From positions 76,302,044 to 76,366,043 of the forward strand of contig NW_026947486.1 of NCBI RefSeq assembly GCF_034190915.1: 64,000 bases of DNA, read 5' to 3'. The position numbers and the translations under genes were made by a program. Under the pieces are notes generated by a model, which saw nothing but the letters and a program-made list of their open reading frames with translations, was not told the DNA's origin and made no database searches. Source of the DNA: Cavia porcellus. Taxonomy: Eukaryota; Chordata; Mammalia; Rodentia; Caviidae. Below are positions 20,456 to 31,904 of the stretch, piece by piece. Each line of letters opens with the position of its first letter. Positions within the stretch are counted from its first letter, which is position 1.

Positions 20456-21743
20456 TTTCTTCTGAGTGTGTAGTTGTCTCTGGATCTTTTATTCTGTTCC
20501 ATTGATCTTTAGGTCTGTTCTTTTTCCAGTACCATACTGATTTTATAACACTAGCTTCGTAGTATAATTTCAAGTCAGGAATTGTGATTTCTCTTGCCTT
20601 GCCTTTGTTCCTCAGAATTGCCTTTGTTATTCTAGGTGTCTTCTGTATCCAAATGCATTTTAGGAATGTTTCTTCAAGATCTGTGAGGTATGCTAGTGGT
20701 ATTTTGATCAGGGTTGCATTTAAATCTGTGTAGCAGTTTAGGAAGTGTGGCCATTTTCACAATGTTTTTCCTATTCATGAATAAGAAATGTCTGTCCATT
20801 TTCAGAAATGCCCTTCAATTTCTTTTTTCAGAGGACTGTAATTTTCATTGTACACATCTTCTACTTTCTTTGTTAGATTGATTCCTAAGTATTTCATTTT
20901 TTGGATGCTATTTTGAAGGGTGTGATTTCTCTTATTTCTCTCTCAGTGGGTTTTTTGTTAGTGTGTAGGAATGCTATTGATTTTTAAGTGCTGACAATGC
21001 CCATGCTACTGAATTTGATAATTAAATCTGTAAGGCTTTCTTTGGAGGTTTTGGAGTCTTCTATGTGCAGCATCATGTCATGTGCAAATAGTGAAAATTT
21101 AACTTTTTCTTTCCCTATCCTTGTTCCTTTTATTCCTCTTTGTTATACAATTTCTCTGGCTAATGTTTACAGAACTTGATTGAATAGGAGTGGTGACAGT
21201 GGGCATCCATGTTTTGTACCTGATTTTAGGTTGAAAGCTTTCAGTTTTTTTCAGCTAATATGATGTTGTTAAACAGTATGAAAAGTCCTCAAAAATTAGG
21301 ATTAGGGTTCCCCACTTGACCCAGGTATTGCTGTTCTGTGTATATTCCCAGAAAAACTAAAAATATCATACCCCAGTAATATATGTATACCTATGTTTGT
21401 AGCAACACAATTTTTAATACTTGGACTTGGAAACAAATTCCCATTAACTGAGGAATGCATAAAAAGATGTAGTGTTTTTATTGAATAAAGTAATACTCAA
21501 TTATAAAGAAAGGTCAATTTGATGCTTTTATATGTAAGTAGATGCAACTGGAAAACATGCTCATAAGTGAAATAAATCAGACATATAACAGACACCATAT
21601 TGCCTCCTTAGGTAAAAAACTGAAAGAGTGAATAAGATCCTAAATCTGCAATAGATATTGTGAAAGGGAAAGTAATTGCTCAAAGGGAAAGAATGACTGG
21701 GATGAGGAAAAAGAGAGATAAAGGAAGGGAAAAACAAATATAT

Positions 21744-21790
<47 letters not shown>

Positions 21791-22065
21791 TGTGTATGTG
21801 TATGTACACAAGATAGAAAGATAATTATACTACTGTCCTAATAGTTTGTGGAAAGAAAATGTGAGTGCTTATATTGTTTGATATGTTTTGCATGCCTGAA
21901 TCTTATAATCTGAGCAACTCTTTGGAAGATAACAATATGTAATGTAGTGATCATTATTAATTCCCTATCATCTTGTTTTAAAATTCCATATCAGTTTCAT
22001 TATTTTGTCTTTGTTGTTACTGTTTTGTTTCCTTTTAATCTCTCTCAAAAAATAAATAAACAAAA
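20456..22065. mobile_element. L1 segment with internal inversion, then sense 3' end
   Basis: 20456-21267 is antisense ORF2 (RT to post-RT region; minus-strand equivalents of '[16 protein letters not shown]' are near 21180-21230). At about 21268 the strand switches to sense ORF2 C-terminus ('ccccagtaatatatgtatac', then 'gaggaatgcataaaaagatg'). The 3' end follows, with a short 3'UTR and 'aaaaaataaataaacaaaag' at 22047-22066. Either a twin-primed L1 of its own, or the missing 3' half of the sense L1 ending at 20297 with its middle inverted. I see no clear target-site duplication. Confidence 0.75.
21747..21805 (+). repeat. (GT)n microsatellite
   Basis: Over 20 GT units followed by an imperfect 'tgtgtatgtgtatgtac'. 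It lies in the short 3'UTR of the L1 ending at 22065. Confidence 0.95.
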
Positions 22066-22925
22066 GTTGGTTGACCTAAAATTTTTTTTAAAATACTGAA
22101 AATCATTCTTAACAGAAAAAAAGGAGAAAAATGTTCATAATATTGTCATTAATGGTAACTTCTTGTACAACTCATGCAAAGCACAGGCAACAAAAGAAAA
22201 ATTAACAGGTGGAACTACATCAAACTCAAAAACTTCTGTGCATCAAAGAACACAAACAACAGAGTGAAAAGACAACCTATGGAATGGGAGTAAATATGTA
22301 CAAATCATAAATCAGATAAAGGTTAATATTCTAGAGTATATAAAGAACTCCTACAGCTCAACAATGACAAAAACCAACAATTCAATCTTAAGAGTGAGCA
22401 AAGGATTTGAATAGACATAGTATTAAGAATGAAATACAAATGGCTAACCAGCATATAAAAAGGTATAAAACATCAATTAACATTAGAGAAATGTAAATAA
22501 AAACCACACTGGAGTAGCCCCTCATACCCGTTGCAATGGCTACTATCATAACAATAATTAAAACAGTAACAACAAAGGTACAACAAAGCAATAAAATCCT
22601 GTCCCATGCTACAGCAGGGATGAACTTTGAAAATATGCTAAGTAAAACAAGCCAATCACAAAAAGACAAGTATTACACAATGTCACTTTTAAGAGACATC
22701 TTTTAAAGTAGTAAAATTCAAAGAACCAGAAACAATGGTGTGCACCAGAAACTTAAAGAAGAGGGGAAAGGAGGTAATAGCTATGGAGTTTCAGTTTTGC
22801 AAGATGAAAAAGTTCTGGAGATTTGCTACACAACAGTGTGAGTATACTTAACATGACTGAATTATATATCTACAAAAGATTAACATGATAATTTTGTTTT
22901 TACTATAATTAAGAATTAAAACATT
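22066..22925 (+). mobile_element. Ancient L1 (L1M type), ORF2 C-terminus and 3'UTR
   Basis: Degraded ORF2: 'LLCIKEHKQQSEKTTYGMG', 'EWAKDLNRH'-like and 'IQMANQHIKRYKTSINIRE', each recognisable in shifting frames. The 3'UTR reads 'gctacagcagggatgaactt', 'atgctaagtaaaacaagcca', 'atgaaaaagttctggagatt', 'acaacagtgtgagtatactt', which is the form typical of old mammalian-wide L1M elements, not of the young rodent L1s in this window. Confidence 0.8.
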
Positions 22926-23062
22926 CTTGTATTACATGCCATGCAAAAATAAATAGAAGGCTAGACTTGACCAGCAGATTATACTTGGTCAAACCTTCGT
23001 TGGTCAAGCCTCAGCAAACTTTTCCCAGGTTTCATGCCTGAAAGTATTCTAAACCATTAGTA

Positions 23063-23446
23063 TCATATTGTTAGATTTATATTTAAAATGTTCCCCCAAA
23101 CTCTCATGTATGTTGGTTACTGGATCATGAAAGCACTATACTCATTGGTGGTTTCATCTACTGATGAGTTCCATAGCTAAATAGGCTGTGAGGAGATGGT
23201 ACTTGGTCTGAGGTGGGTCACTGGGGGTGCAACCTGGAAGACTGTATTCTTATCCCCTGCATTCCCTTCCCCCACCCTATAGATTTCCTGGCTACCAAGA
23301 ATTGAACACCTTTTTATCTGCCGTGCTCTCTGTCATTGTGTTTCTGCCTTGGAGCCAGTCAAACATGAACTGGGAGCCAAAATAAACCCATCCTCCTTTA
23401 AATTGTGGGTATTGTGTCTCAGCGATGGGAAAGTAACTAAGACACA
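23063..23446 (+). mobile_element. Solitary LTR, MaLR/ERVL-like (ORR1/MT-like)
   Basis: The 3' portion 'ctgccttggagccagtcaaa', 'gggagccaaaataaaccc', 'tcctcctttaaattgtgggt' and 'cagcgatgggaaagtaact' is the R/U5-like end of rodent MaLR LTRs, with the polyadenylation signal 'aataaa'. The 5' part ('ttcccccaaactctcatgta') is compatible. No internal region is attached. The exact subfamily is not determined. Confidence 0.6.
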
Positions 23447-24599
23447 CACCACCTTTGGAGAATCTAATGAAACACCTGCAGTACCAGTAGAAACGTCAAC
23501 ACTGATTACAGTGGTGGAAAAATCAGCAAAGTTGGAATGGAAGATTTTCAGAAAAGCCTAACTAATGGATGGGACAATCATTTAAGCAACTATGATAGAG
23601 GAGAGTATGTGAATGGTAGAATATTTGAAAGTGTATTTTGAGAAGGTGTATGGACACTGACAATCCATTACTCACTTTTATCCATAAGATAGTATAGTTT
23701 AGACAAGGAAGAGTGAATTTATTCATGGTGTCAACTTCGTTAAGTTAATGCCTCCACTTTACCTGGATGTGACAAGTTCCCAACTGCCCTAAATGAGCAC
23801 TAAAAACCAGGGGAATGTCTTACCAAGTGATAAAGTGCCAATGATTTTATTATATCATCTGAACAACTTTAAAGATAGGAAGACAAAAAGCATTCTTTCT
23901 TGTTGGATTGATATCTATTTACTCTAGTAAGTAAAGGTGGAAAAGTAATTACAGCCTGTTAGAGCCCAACTCCGTTTCCACAGCAATACTTTTCTTGAAT
24001 CCTCAAGCTCTCCTCTTCCTGGGGAACCAAAGGAAATACTGAAGACTGAAAAGGGAATTGAAGTCTCCTCACTTCACCAACAAAATGCTTGGGGAATGGA
24101 TCTTATTTAACAAAAGAATGTAAATCTCATTGTTTATTTTGAAAAGACATTATTATGTGTGACAGTCTTGTCAAAAAAACACAGCAACATTCTTTTAGCT
24201 TCTTTTTTTCAATTCATGCCTTCATCAGACTATTCAAGAATAAGCAGTTCAAACAATGCTTTTTTTTCTTTCATTGGTTAACCAGGCTAACCAATCTCTT
24301 TTCTATTGTTAACCAATTTATTCATCCCACAAAGGAAGATACTTCCTAGCTCTTGGCCTCTGGGATATGAGGGGAGAGTCTTTATTAATGAGGCTACTAC
24401 AGTAACTGTCTCAAATACTTTCAATTTTCAGTTGTCTCATGAAGTATTTATTTGAATTTCAGCCTCAGAATTGACTTGCCTTTGTTTCTGACTCAAGAAA
24501 ACTATAGATAAGATGGAGGGTTCAGCGATACTGTTCATGTTAAACACACTGCAGGAAGAAAACATAAACTTGAAGACTTCCATGATAACCTTAGATTTC
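23447..24599. other. Intergenic, no recognised feature
   Basis: Mixed composition with short chance frames. Nothing assigned. The L1 to its right starts abruptly near 24600 without a 3'UTR. Confidence 0.45.
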
Positions 24600-25360
24600 T
24601 GTTTCATCCATTCCTTGGTTGAGGGGCATTTGAGCTGTTTCCAAGATTTGACTATTACAAATTGTGCTGCTATAAACAGGGGTGCACATGTATCGCACAG
24701 GTATATTTTCAGTTCTGCCAGGAAAATACCCAGACGGAATAGCTGGGTCAAATGGGACTTCTAAAGCTACTTTTTTGAGGAATCAAAACGATGTTTTTTA
24801 CAATGGTTGCGCCAGTCTACACTCCCACCAACAATGCAGAAGTGTTCCTTTTTCTTAACAGCACCTCCAGCATTTGTTATTGGTTGATTTCTTCACCTTG
24901 GTCATTCTTTCTGGAATGAGATGAAATCTCAATGTTGTTTTAATTTGCACTTCTCTAGTGACCAGTGATGTTGAACATTTTTTCTTATATTTATTGCCAT
25001 TTGTATTTCTTCATGTGAGAATTCTGTATTATTTCAGATTCTCATTTTCTGATTGGGATTTGAATTTCGGGGGCCTGGTTTTTTCAGTTCTTTATATATT
25101 CTAAACAGAAATCTTTGAGAGACTGATGGAAAAAAATTTTTCCCAATCTGTGGAATTTTTCCACTCTATTAATGATTTCTTTTCATATGCAGAAACTTTT
25201 TAATAAGATGAGATCCCAGTTGCTGATTCTTTGAAGTACTTCCTGTGTGGTTTGGTTTTTGTTCATGAACTCTTGGATCTACTTCCATGTCTTGAGATTT
25301 CTACCTACTTTGTCTTCCAGGAAATTTAGTGTTTCCGCTTAAATATTTTGATCCTTGATT

Positions 25361-26063
25361 CATTTTGACTTTTTTAAAATTTTATTTAAGGAGAAAAAAG
25401 GAAAAAAAAAACAGAAAAAGGGTACAAGTTATACAGTATTTCAGAAAAATAAACAGTAGGAAATCACTGGTTAATTATGTATTGTCATCTTAGAAATAGT
25501 TGTTGAATTTACAAAATTAAAGCATATAGAGGGGACTTTCAAACAGTGAGACTGCAAACAGTTTTGTTCAATGATCCAACAAAACTCAGTAATATGGTTA
25601 TCAATCTTATACACTTAAACATATATGCAATTATAACCTTTAGAGCACTTTCTTTTCCTTTCTTTTATACAATGACAATTATACGTTTTGGGTTTTATTA
25701 CTCCCACAGTTCTTATTAATTTTTTTAAGAGAGTAAAACTAAATGTGACATACCAGGACAGAGTCAGTCAAATCAAAAGGATGGACATAATACATAATAT
25801 AAAAACAAAATACAAGGTGATCAACAATCGTTACCATAATGCCTCTTGTTATCTTAAAAAGAATTGCCTATATCATCAGTTATAATAAAATTGAACAAAA
25901 TAGTAAAGAATAAGACCAATAAAACCAAAACATTGGAGACATTAGAGGACTTCAAAAGAAGATAACAGTCAACCAGAATGGGAATCACAATGAATCTTAT
26001 TGTCTTCATAGTTGCTGCCTATAATTTCAAACTTGGTACTATCAAGCAATCCATTTTGACTTT
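25361..26063 (-). mobile_element. 5'-truncated L1 tail (3'UTR only) with 12-bp TSD
   Basis: An antisense L1 3' end (begins 'aattttatttaaggag', the complement of the poly(A) signal region) runs to 26051 and contains the terminal block and about two 3'UTR modules. The duplication 'cattttgacttt' is at 25361-25372 and 26052-26063. Removing the insert restores the continuous ORF2 of the host L1. Confidence 0.88.
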
Positions 26064-28554
26064 AGTTAGTGATAAGCATGGGTCTAGTTTAAGTCTTTGG
26101 CATGTGGAACACTAGTTTTCCCAGAAACATTTATTAAAGAGGTTCTCTTTCTTCCAATGAAAATGTTTAGCCCCTTTGTCAAAGTTAGAGTGATTGAGTA
26201 TGTTTGTAGTTGTGTCCATATCTTCTATTCTATTCCATTGATCCTCAGGCTTGTTTGTCAGCCAGCACTGAACTGATTTTATTACGATAGATTTTCAGTA
26301 CAGTTTGAGTCAGGAATTGTGATGCCTCCTGCCTTGCCTTTGTTGTCCATGACTGCCTTTGCTATTTTAGGTGTCTTCTGCTCCCATATGAATTTTAGAA
26401 ATGTTAAGATCTGTGAGGTATACTAATGGTATTTTGGCCAAGATTGCATTAAATCTGTATAACAGTTTTGGGAGAATGACCATTTTCACAATGTTGGCTC
26501 TTACTATTCATGAGGAGGGACAATCTTTCCATTTTCTGAGGTGCTCTTTGATCTTTTTCAGTTAACTGTAATTTTCAATATATACATATTTTACTTCCTT
26601 TGTTAGTTTGATTCTTAGTATTTCGTTTTTCTTTCTATTTTTTTGGATACTGTTTTGAAAAGTGTTGTTTCCCTAATTTCACTCTCAGTGACTTTGTTGT
26701 TTGTGTACAGGAAAGCTATTGATTTTTGAATTTTGACTTTGTATCCAGCTACATTGCTGAATTCACTTATTAAATCTAGTAGACTTTTGATGATGTTTTT
26801 GGGGTCCTCTATGTAGAGTATAATGTCACCTGCAAATATTGATAATTTAACTTCTTTCTTATTCATTTTATATCTCTTTCTTGTCTAATTGCTCTGGCTA
26901 ATGTTTTCGGAACTGTATTGAATAATAGTGGTGATAGTAGACAGCATAGTCTTACTCCTGATTTTTGGTTGAAATCCTTCAGTTTTGCTTCACTTAGTAT
27001 GATATTGGCTGTTTGTTTGTCATAGATGTCTTATCAGATTGAGATAGAGACCATCTATTCCAATGTTTGTAGTTTTTTTCACAAATGAGTGTTACATTTT
27101 AGTAAAGAATTTTTCTGCATCTATTAAGATGACCATGCGATTTTTGTCTTTGGCTGGCTTAATATGGTGTATTACATTTGATGTTTGTGTATGTTGTGCC
27201 ATCCTTTCATTTCTGGAATACCTCTCACTTGGTTGTAGTGTATTATTTTCTAGCTGATTTGTTGCATCTTGTTTACTAGTATTTTATTGAGGATTTTTGC
27301 ATCTATCTTAATTAGAGTGATTGTTCTGTAGTTCTCTTTTTTGGTTGGGTATTTTTCTGGTTTTGGTATCAGAGCAATACTTGCCTCTATGAATGAGTTA
27401 GGGAAAACTGTTTCCTTCTCAATTCTTTTTGAGATTTTGAAGATTATCAGCCTTAAATCACCTCCAAATTTCTTATAGAATTCAGCCATGAATCTATTAA
27501 GACCTGGGTTTTGCTTTATTAATAAATTTTTAATTTTCAATTTCATTAACTGATACTGGTTATTCAGAAGGTTTACGTCTTCTTGATTTAGCTTTGGTAC
27601 TTCATAGGATTCTAGGAATCTATTTCTTCATTTTCCATCCTCTGTGAGCATAGATTTTTGAAGTAGATATTGATAATCTTCTGAATTTCCACAGGATCTC
27701 TGGTAATTTCACTCTTTTCATTTCTCAATTAATGAATTTGAGTCTTTCCCATTTTTTTGATAAGGTTGGCTAGGAGTTCATTAATTTTGTTTATTCTTTC
27801 AAAGAATCAACTCTTTGGTTCATTAATTCTTTGTATTGTTGTCTTAATCTCAACTGAGTTCATTTCTACCCTGATCTTTATAATTTCCTCCCATCTATTG
27901 GAGGGCTTCACATGTTCTTTTTCTAGAAGATTTAGCTTTAACATTACATTTTTCATTTTTGCTTGTTCTGTATTCATGGTGTAAGAATTCATTGCTATAA
28001 ATTTTCCTCTTAGGAGCAATGTCATTGTATCTCACATGTTTCAGTATGTTGTGTTTATATTTTCATTTGATTGTAAATATTGTTTAATTTCTTCTGTAAC
28101 TTCCTCTGTCATCCACTGTTTGTTCAGGAGGGTATTATTTAATTTCTAGGTGTTTATAGGAGTTTTTGCAATTTATTTTGCCATTAATTCCTAATTTCAT
28201 TGAACTATGGCCAGATAATATACACGGGATAATTTCAATTCTTTTGCAATTAAGCATATTCTATGGGCTAGTATATAGTGCATTTTAGAGAATGATCTGT
28301 GTGCAACTGAGAAAAAGTGTATTCTGGTGCTTTGGGTGGTGTACTCTGTAAACATCTACAAAGTCCAGCTGATTACATATTTATGCAGTTCTTGTATTTC
28401 TTTCTGATTTTTTCATTTAGTTGATCTATCTCCTTGTGACAGTGTGGTATTAAGATCCTCTGTTACAATTGTGTTATTGCTTGATTTTTTTATTTGATTT
28501 GATTTTTATATGTGTTAATATTTGTCTTATGCAATTGGTTGGTCCTTTATTTGA

Positions 28555-28600
<46 letters not shown>

Positions 28601-28610
28601 TTATCTCTTC
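26064..28610 (-). pseudogene. L1 ORF2 pseudogene (middle part of the split antisense L1)
   Basis: Read on the minus strand this covers the end of the endonuclease region, the inter-domain region (28025-27807, 'ESKS'-type), the fingers/palm (27546-27250: 'IEASIALIPKPEKYPTKKE') and the RT motif C area (26866-26615: 'VKLSIFAGDIILYIEDPKN', where the catalytic pair is FAGD instead of FADD). Further ORF2 continues at 25360-24600 ('CAPLFIAAQFVIVKSWKQ') and its endonuclease start lies at 36076-35775. Several frameshifts. The catalytic D-to-G change at the FADD motif would itself inactivate RT. Confidence 0.85.
28555..28596. repeat. (TG)n(TA)n microsatellite
   Basis: Grown from the 'gatgcatatatattta'-type ORF2 endonuclease sequence (compare 33714-33730) in the older L1. 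Confidence 0.9.
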
Positions 28611-28625
28611 CTCTGAAATTTTTCC

Positions 28626-28703
28626 TTTTTTTTAACTGTTGACACTTTTTAACTTTTATTTTAGTCCCATTGAAGTTGGTCAGTACGCTGGGGCTACTAC
28701 TGA
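28626..28703 (-). other. Candidate L1 3' transduction with its own poly(A) signal
   Basis: Between the L1 3' end (about 28704) and the target duplication there is non-L1 sequence. On the minus strand it reads from the L1 end through 'agtagtagccccagcgtact' to an 'aataaa' at 28660-28655 and, 22 bases later, an A8 tail (28633-28626) abutting the TSD. The L1's own signal is altered ('ctttaaagaaatt' where other copies have 'ctttaaataaaatt'), which would favour read-through. Confidence 0.7.
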
Positions 28704-30240
28704 TAAATTTTAATTTCTTTAAAGAAAAAAAAAACAGTAAAAGGGTACAAGTAATAATTTCAAAAAAAAAGAATAAGAAATCACCAGTTAAAAGTTTACA
28801 TATTGTCATCTTAGAAATAGTTTATCAAGTTAATAAATTAAGCATACAAAGTAGAAATTCAAACACTGAGACTGCAAACAGTTGTGTCCAACAATGCAAC
28901 AAAAACTTAGTAATATGGTCATCTATCTTACACAGCTAAACACACTTGCAGTTGTGTTCTTCAGAACACTTTCTTTTCCCCACTTTTTTAAAATAACATT
29001 TACACATTTTGGGTTTTATTACTCCCACAGTTCTTATTACTTTTTTTGGAAGAGAATAAAACCAAATGTGACAAAACAAAGCAGTCACTCAAAACACAGA
29101 ATGGACATAGTACATAATGTAAAAACAGAATACAAAGTAATCAAAAATGGTTACTGGGGCTGGGGATTTAGCTCAGCAGCATAAGCACCTGCCTTGCAAG
29201 CAGGCAGTCGTAAGTTCGATCCCCGGTACTGATAAAAAGAAAGGAAAAAGACAAAAAAAAAAAAAAAAAAGAAATAAAAAATGGTTATCATAATGCTTCT
29301 TGTTACCTCAAAAAGAATTGCCTATATCATCAGGTATAATAAAATTGAACAAAACAGTACAGAACAAAAACAATAAAACCTAAACAATGGAGATATTACT
29401 GACCTTCAAAAGAAGATAATAGTCAAACCAGAATGGGCATCACAGTGAATCTTATTGCCTTCAAAGTAGTTGCCTACACCCTCAAAATTGATAATATCAA
29501 ACAGAACAGAATAGCAAAATCAGTCAAAAAAAGATGGTGAGAGCAATGCAAGGCTTCAAATCGAGTTAATAGGAAATCAAAAAAGTTACTATAATATATA
29601 CTTCTAATTTTAAAAAAATTTTCCCTTAATTAAAAAATAATAATAAATAAATTTTTAAAAATTAGGGAGATTGATATAATGAGGACATAATAACATAAAA
29701 ATACAGGTCAGAACATAACAATTTAAGCAACATAGTGTTTCACAAGATAACCCAACTTAATAGTAGATACCATAGTGTCTCTTTCCTTGAAACATTTGAG
29801 TATAACTTCATATATTATAGCATCAAACATATCAAGACAGTGTGAAACCATTCAAGAGGATGAAAGTATTACAAGGTATTTAAAACCAGCTAACACAAAA
29901 TGAACAATGGTTTCTATATTATCTCCTTGTCTATAAAAAATTTTCTTTATACTGTCATATAAAATAAAATCCAATAAAATGCAACATGATAAAAGCAATG
30001 GAGACAGAAGAATAATAGTTTGATGGGACTTCAAAACAAGATGATATTAAATCAGCACTAGCTATTATGATATCTTGTTTTCTTCAAAATAGCTGTTCAT
30101 ATCATCACAGACAATAATATCAAACAGCCAAGAATAAAACCATTCAATTAATGAATGAAAACTTTATAAGGCTTCAAAGCCATGTAATGGGGAATCATGA
30201 TTACCACATACTTTTATGTATTTATATCATTTCTTACACT
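28704..30240 (-). other. Long modular L1 3'UTR (antisense)
   Basis: About 1.4 kb without the ID insert. It aligns along its length with 46833-48247 and has the same series of diverged modules: each has a part like 'gatagtatcaagtttgaggg' or 'caattctttttaagataaca', followed by a T-rich part like 'cctgtaat...cttgtttt'. The last 350 bp is the block shared with short-3'UTR L1s. Confidence 0.8.
29143..29287 (+). mobile_element. ID SINE with 11-bp TSD inside an L1 3'UTR
   Basis: The element (29154-29276) has an intact-looking tRNA-Ala-like A box ('tttagctcagcagcataagc') and B box ('aagttcgatccccgg'), then an A-rich tail. TSD 'aaaaatggtta' at 29143-29153 and 29277-29287. ID RNAs are transcribed by RNA polymerase III and mobilised by L1 ORF2p. 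It is one of the best-preserved SINEs here and is younger than its host L1. Confidence 0.93.
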
Positions 30241-31872
30241 ATGAAAACTATACAGTATTCATACATTTGAGTTTGATTTATTTGACTTATGAGTATGGTC
30301 TCAAGCTGCACCCATTTATTATAAATATCTCAGTGTGATCCTTCTTTCTAACTGAATAGTACTCCATTGTATAAAAATACCACAACATTTTATCCATTCC
30401 TATGTTAATGGACACTTAGGTTGTTTCCAAGATCTGGCTATTACAAATTTTGCTGCTATAAACATGGGTGCACATATATCACAGAGGTTTGATGTTTTCA
30501 GTTCTTCTAGGAATATGCCCAGAAGTGGGATAGCTAGGTTGAATGGGACCCCGAACCCCAGGTTTTTGAGGAATCTCCAGACTGACCTCCAGAGTGGTTG
30601 AACCAGTCTACACTCCCTCCAACAGTGCAGGAGAGTTCCTTTTTCCCCACAGACTCTCCAGCATTTGTTGTTGGTGGTTTTCTTGATCCTGGCCATTCTT
30701 TCAGGAGTGAGATGGAATCTCAGTGTGGTTTTAATTTGCATTTATCTAATGAGTAATGAAGTTGAACATTTCTTCATGTATTTATTTGCCATTTGTATTT
30801 CTTCATCTGAGAATTGTGTATTCATCTCAAATGCCAATTTTTGGAATGGATCTTTGAATTTTGGGTGTCTGATTTTTTTTAGTTCTTTATATGTTTTAGA
30901 GAGAAGTCCTTTGTCTGAGGCTCAGTTCACTAAGATTTTTTTTCCAGTTTGTGGGTTTGCTTTTCACTATGCTGGAGATTTCTTTTGACATGCAGAAACT
31001 TTTTAATAAGACGTGATCCCAGTTATTGATTCTGGGAAGTATTTCCCATGTGGTTGGAGTCCTGTTCATGAATTCTCTACCTACTTCTATGTCTTCAATG
31101 ATTTTATGCAATTTATCTTCCAATAGATTTAGTGTTTCTGTTTTAATATTCAGATCTTTGATCCACTTAGATCTTAATTTAATACATGGTGATAGGTGTG
31201 GGTCGAGTTTTAGTTTTCAGCATATGGAGAGCCAGTTTTTCCAACACCATTTATTAAAGAGACTGTCGTTCTTCAAGTGAACATGTTTGGCCTCTTTATC
31301 AAAGGTAAGGTGGTTGAGTGTGTCTGTAGTTGTGGTTGTATCTTCTAATCTATTCCATTGATCTTCAGCTCTGTTTTGATTACAGTACCATTTTGATTTT
31401 ACTATGGTTGCTGTGTACTATAACTTCAAGTCAGGGATTGTGATGTCTTTTGCCTTGCCTTTGCTGATTAGATCAGCTTTTGCCATTCTAGGTCTCTTCT
31501 CGCTCCAGATGAATTTTCAGGAGTGATATGTCGAAATATATGAGGTATGTTGATGGTATTTTTATTGGGATTGCATGGAATCTGTATAACAATTCTGGGA
31601 GAATGTCAAGTTTTCACAATATTTAATCTTCCTATCCATCAACAAGCAATGTCTTTCCATTTTCTGAGATCATCTTCAATTTCTTTTTTCAGTGTATTTT
31701 AATTTTCCCTGTATAGGTCTGTCACTATTTTCATGAGAGTAATTTCTACATATTTCATTTTTTTGGTTGCTAATGTGAAGGGTGTGGCTTCTCTTATTTC
31801 TCTCTCTGTGATTTTGTTGTTAGTGTATAGGAATGCTACTGATTTTTGAGTACTGATTTTGTATTCAGCTAC

Positions 31873-31904
<32 letters not shown>

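Noticed and set aside
21561..21809. 82-codon frame with His/Thr repeat on the minus strand
   Set aside because: Translation of the (GT)n microsatellite within an L1 3'UTR.
23349..23561. 70-codon frame starting MEPVKHELG
   Set aside because: Begins within an LTR and continues into unassigned DNA; no homologous domain or splice context seen.
29154..29276. tRNA gene (A and B boxes present)
   Set aside because: An A-rich tail, target-site duplication, diverged stems and sister copies at 52.6, 59.7 and 61.4 kb identify it as an ID SINE.
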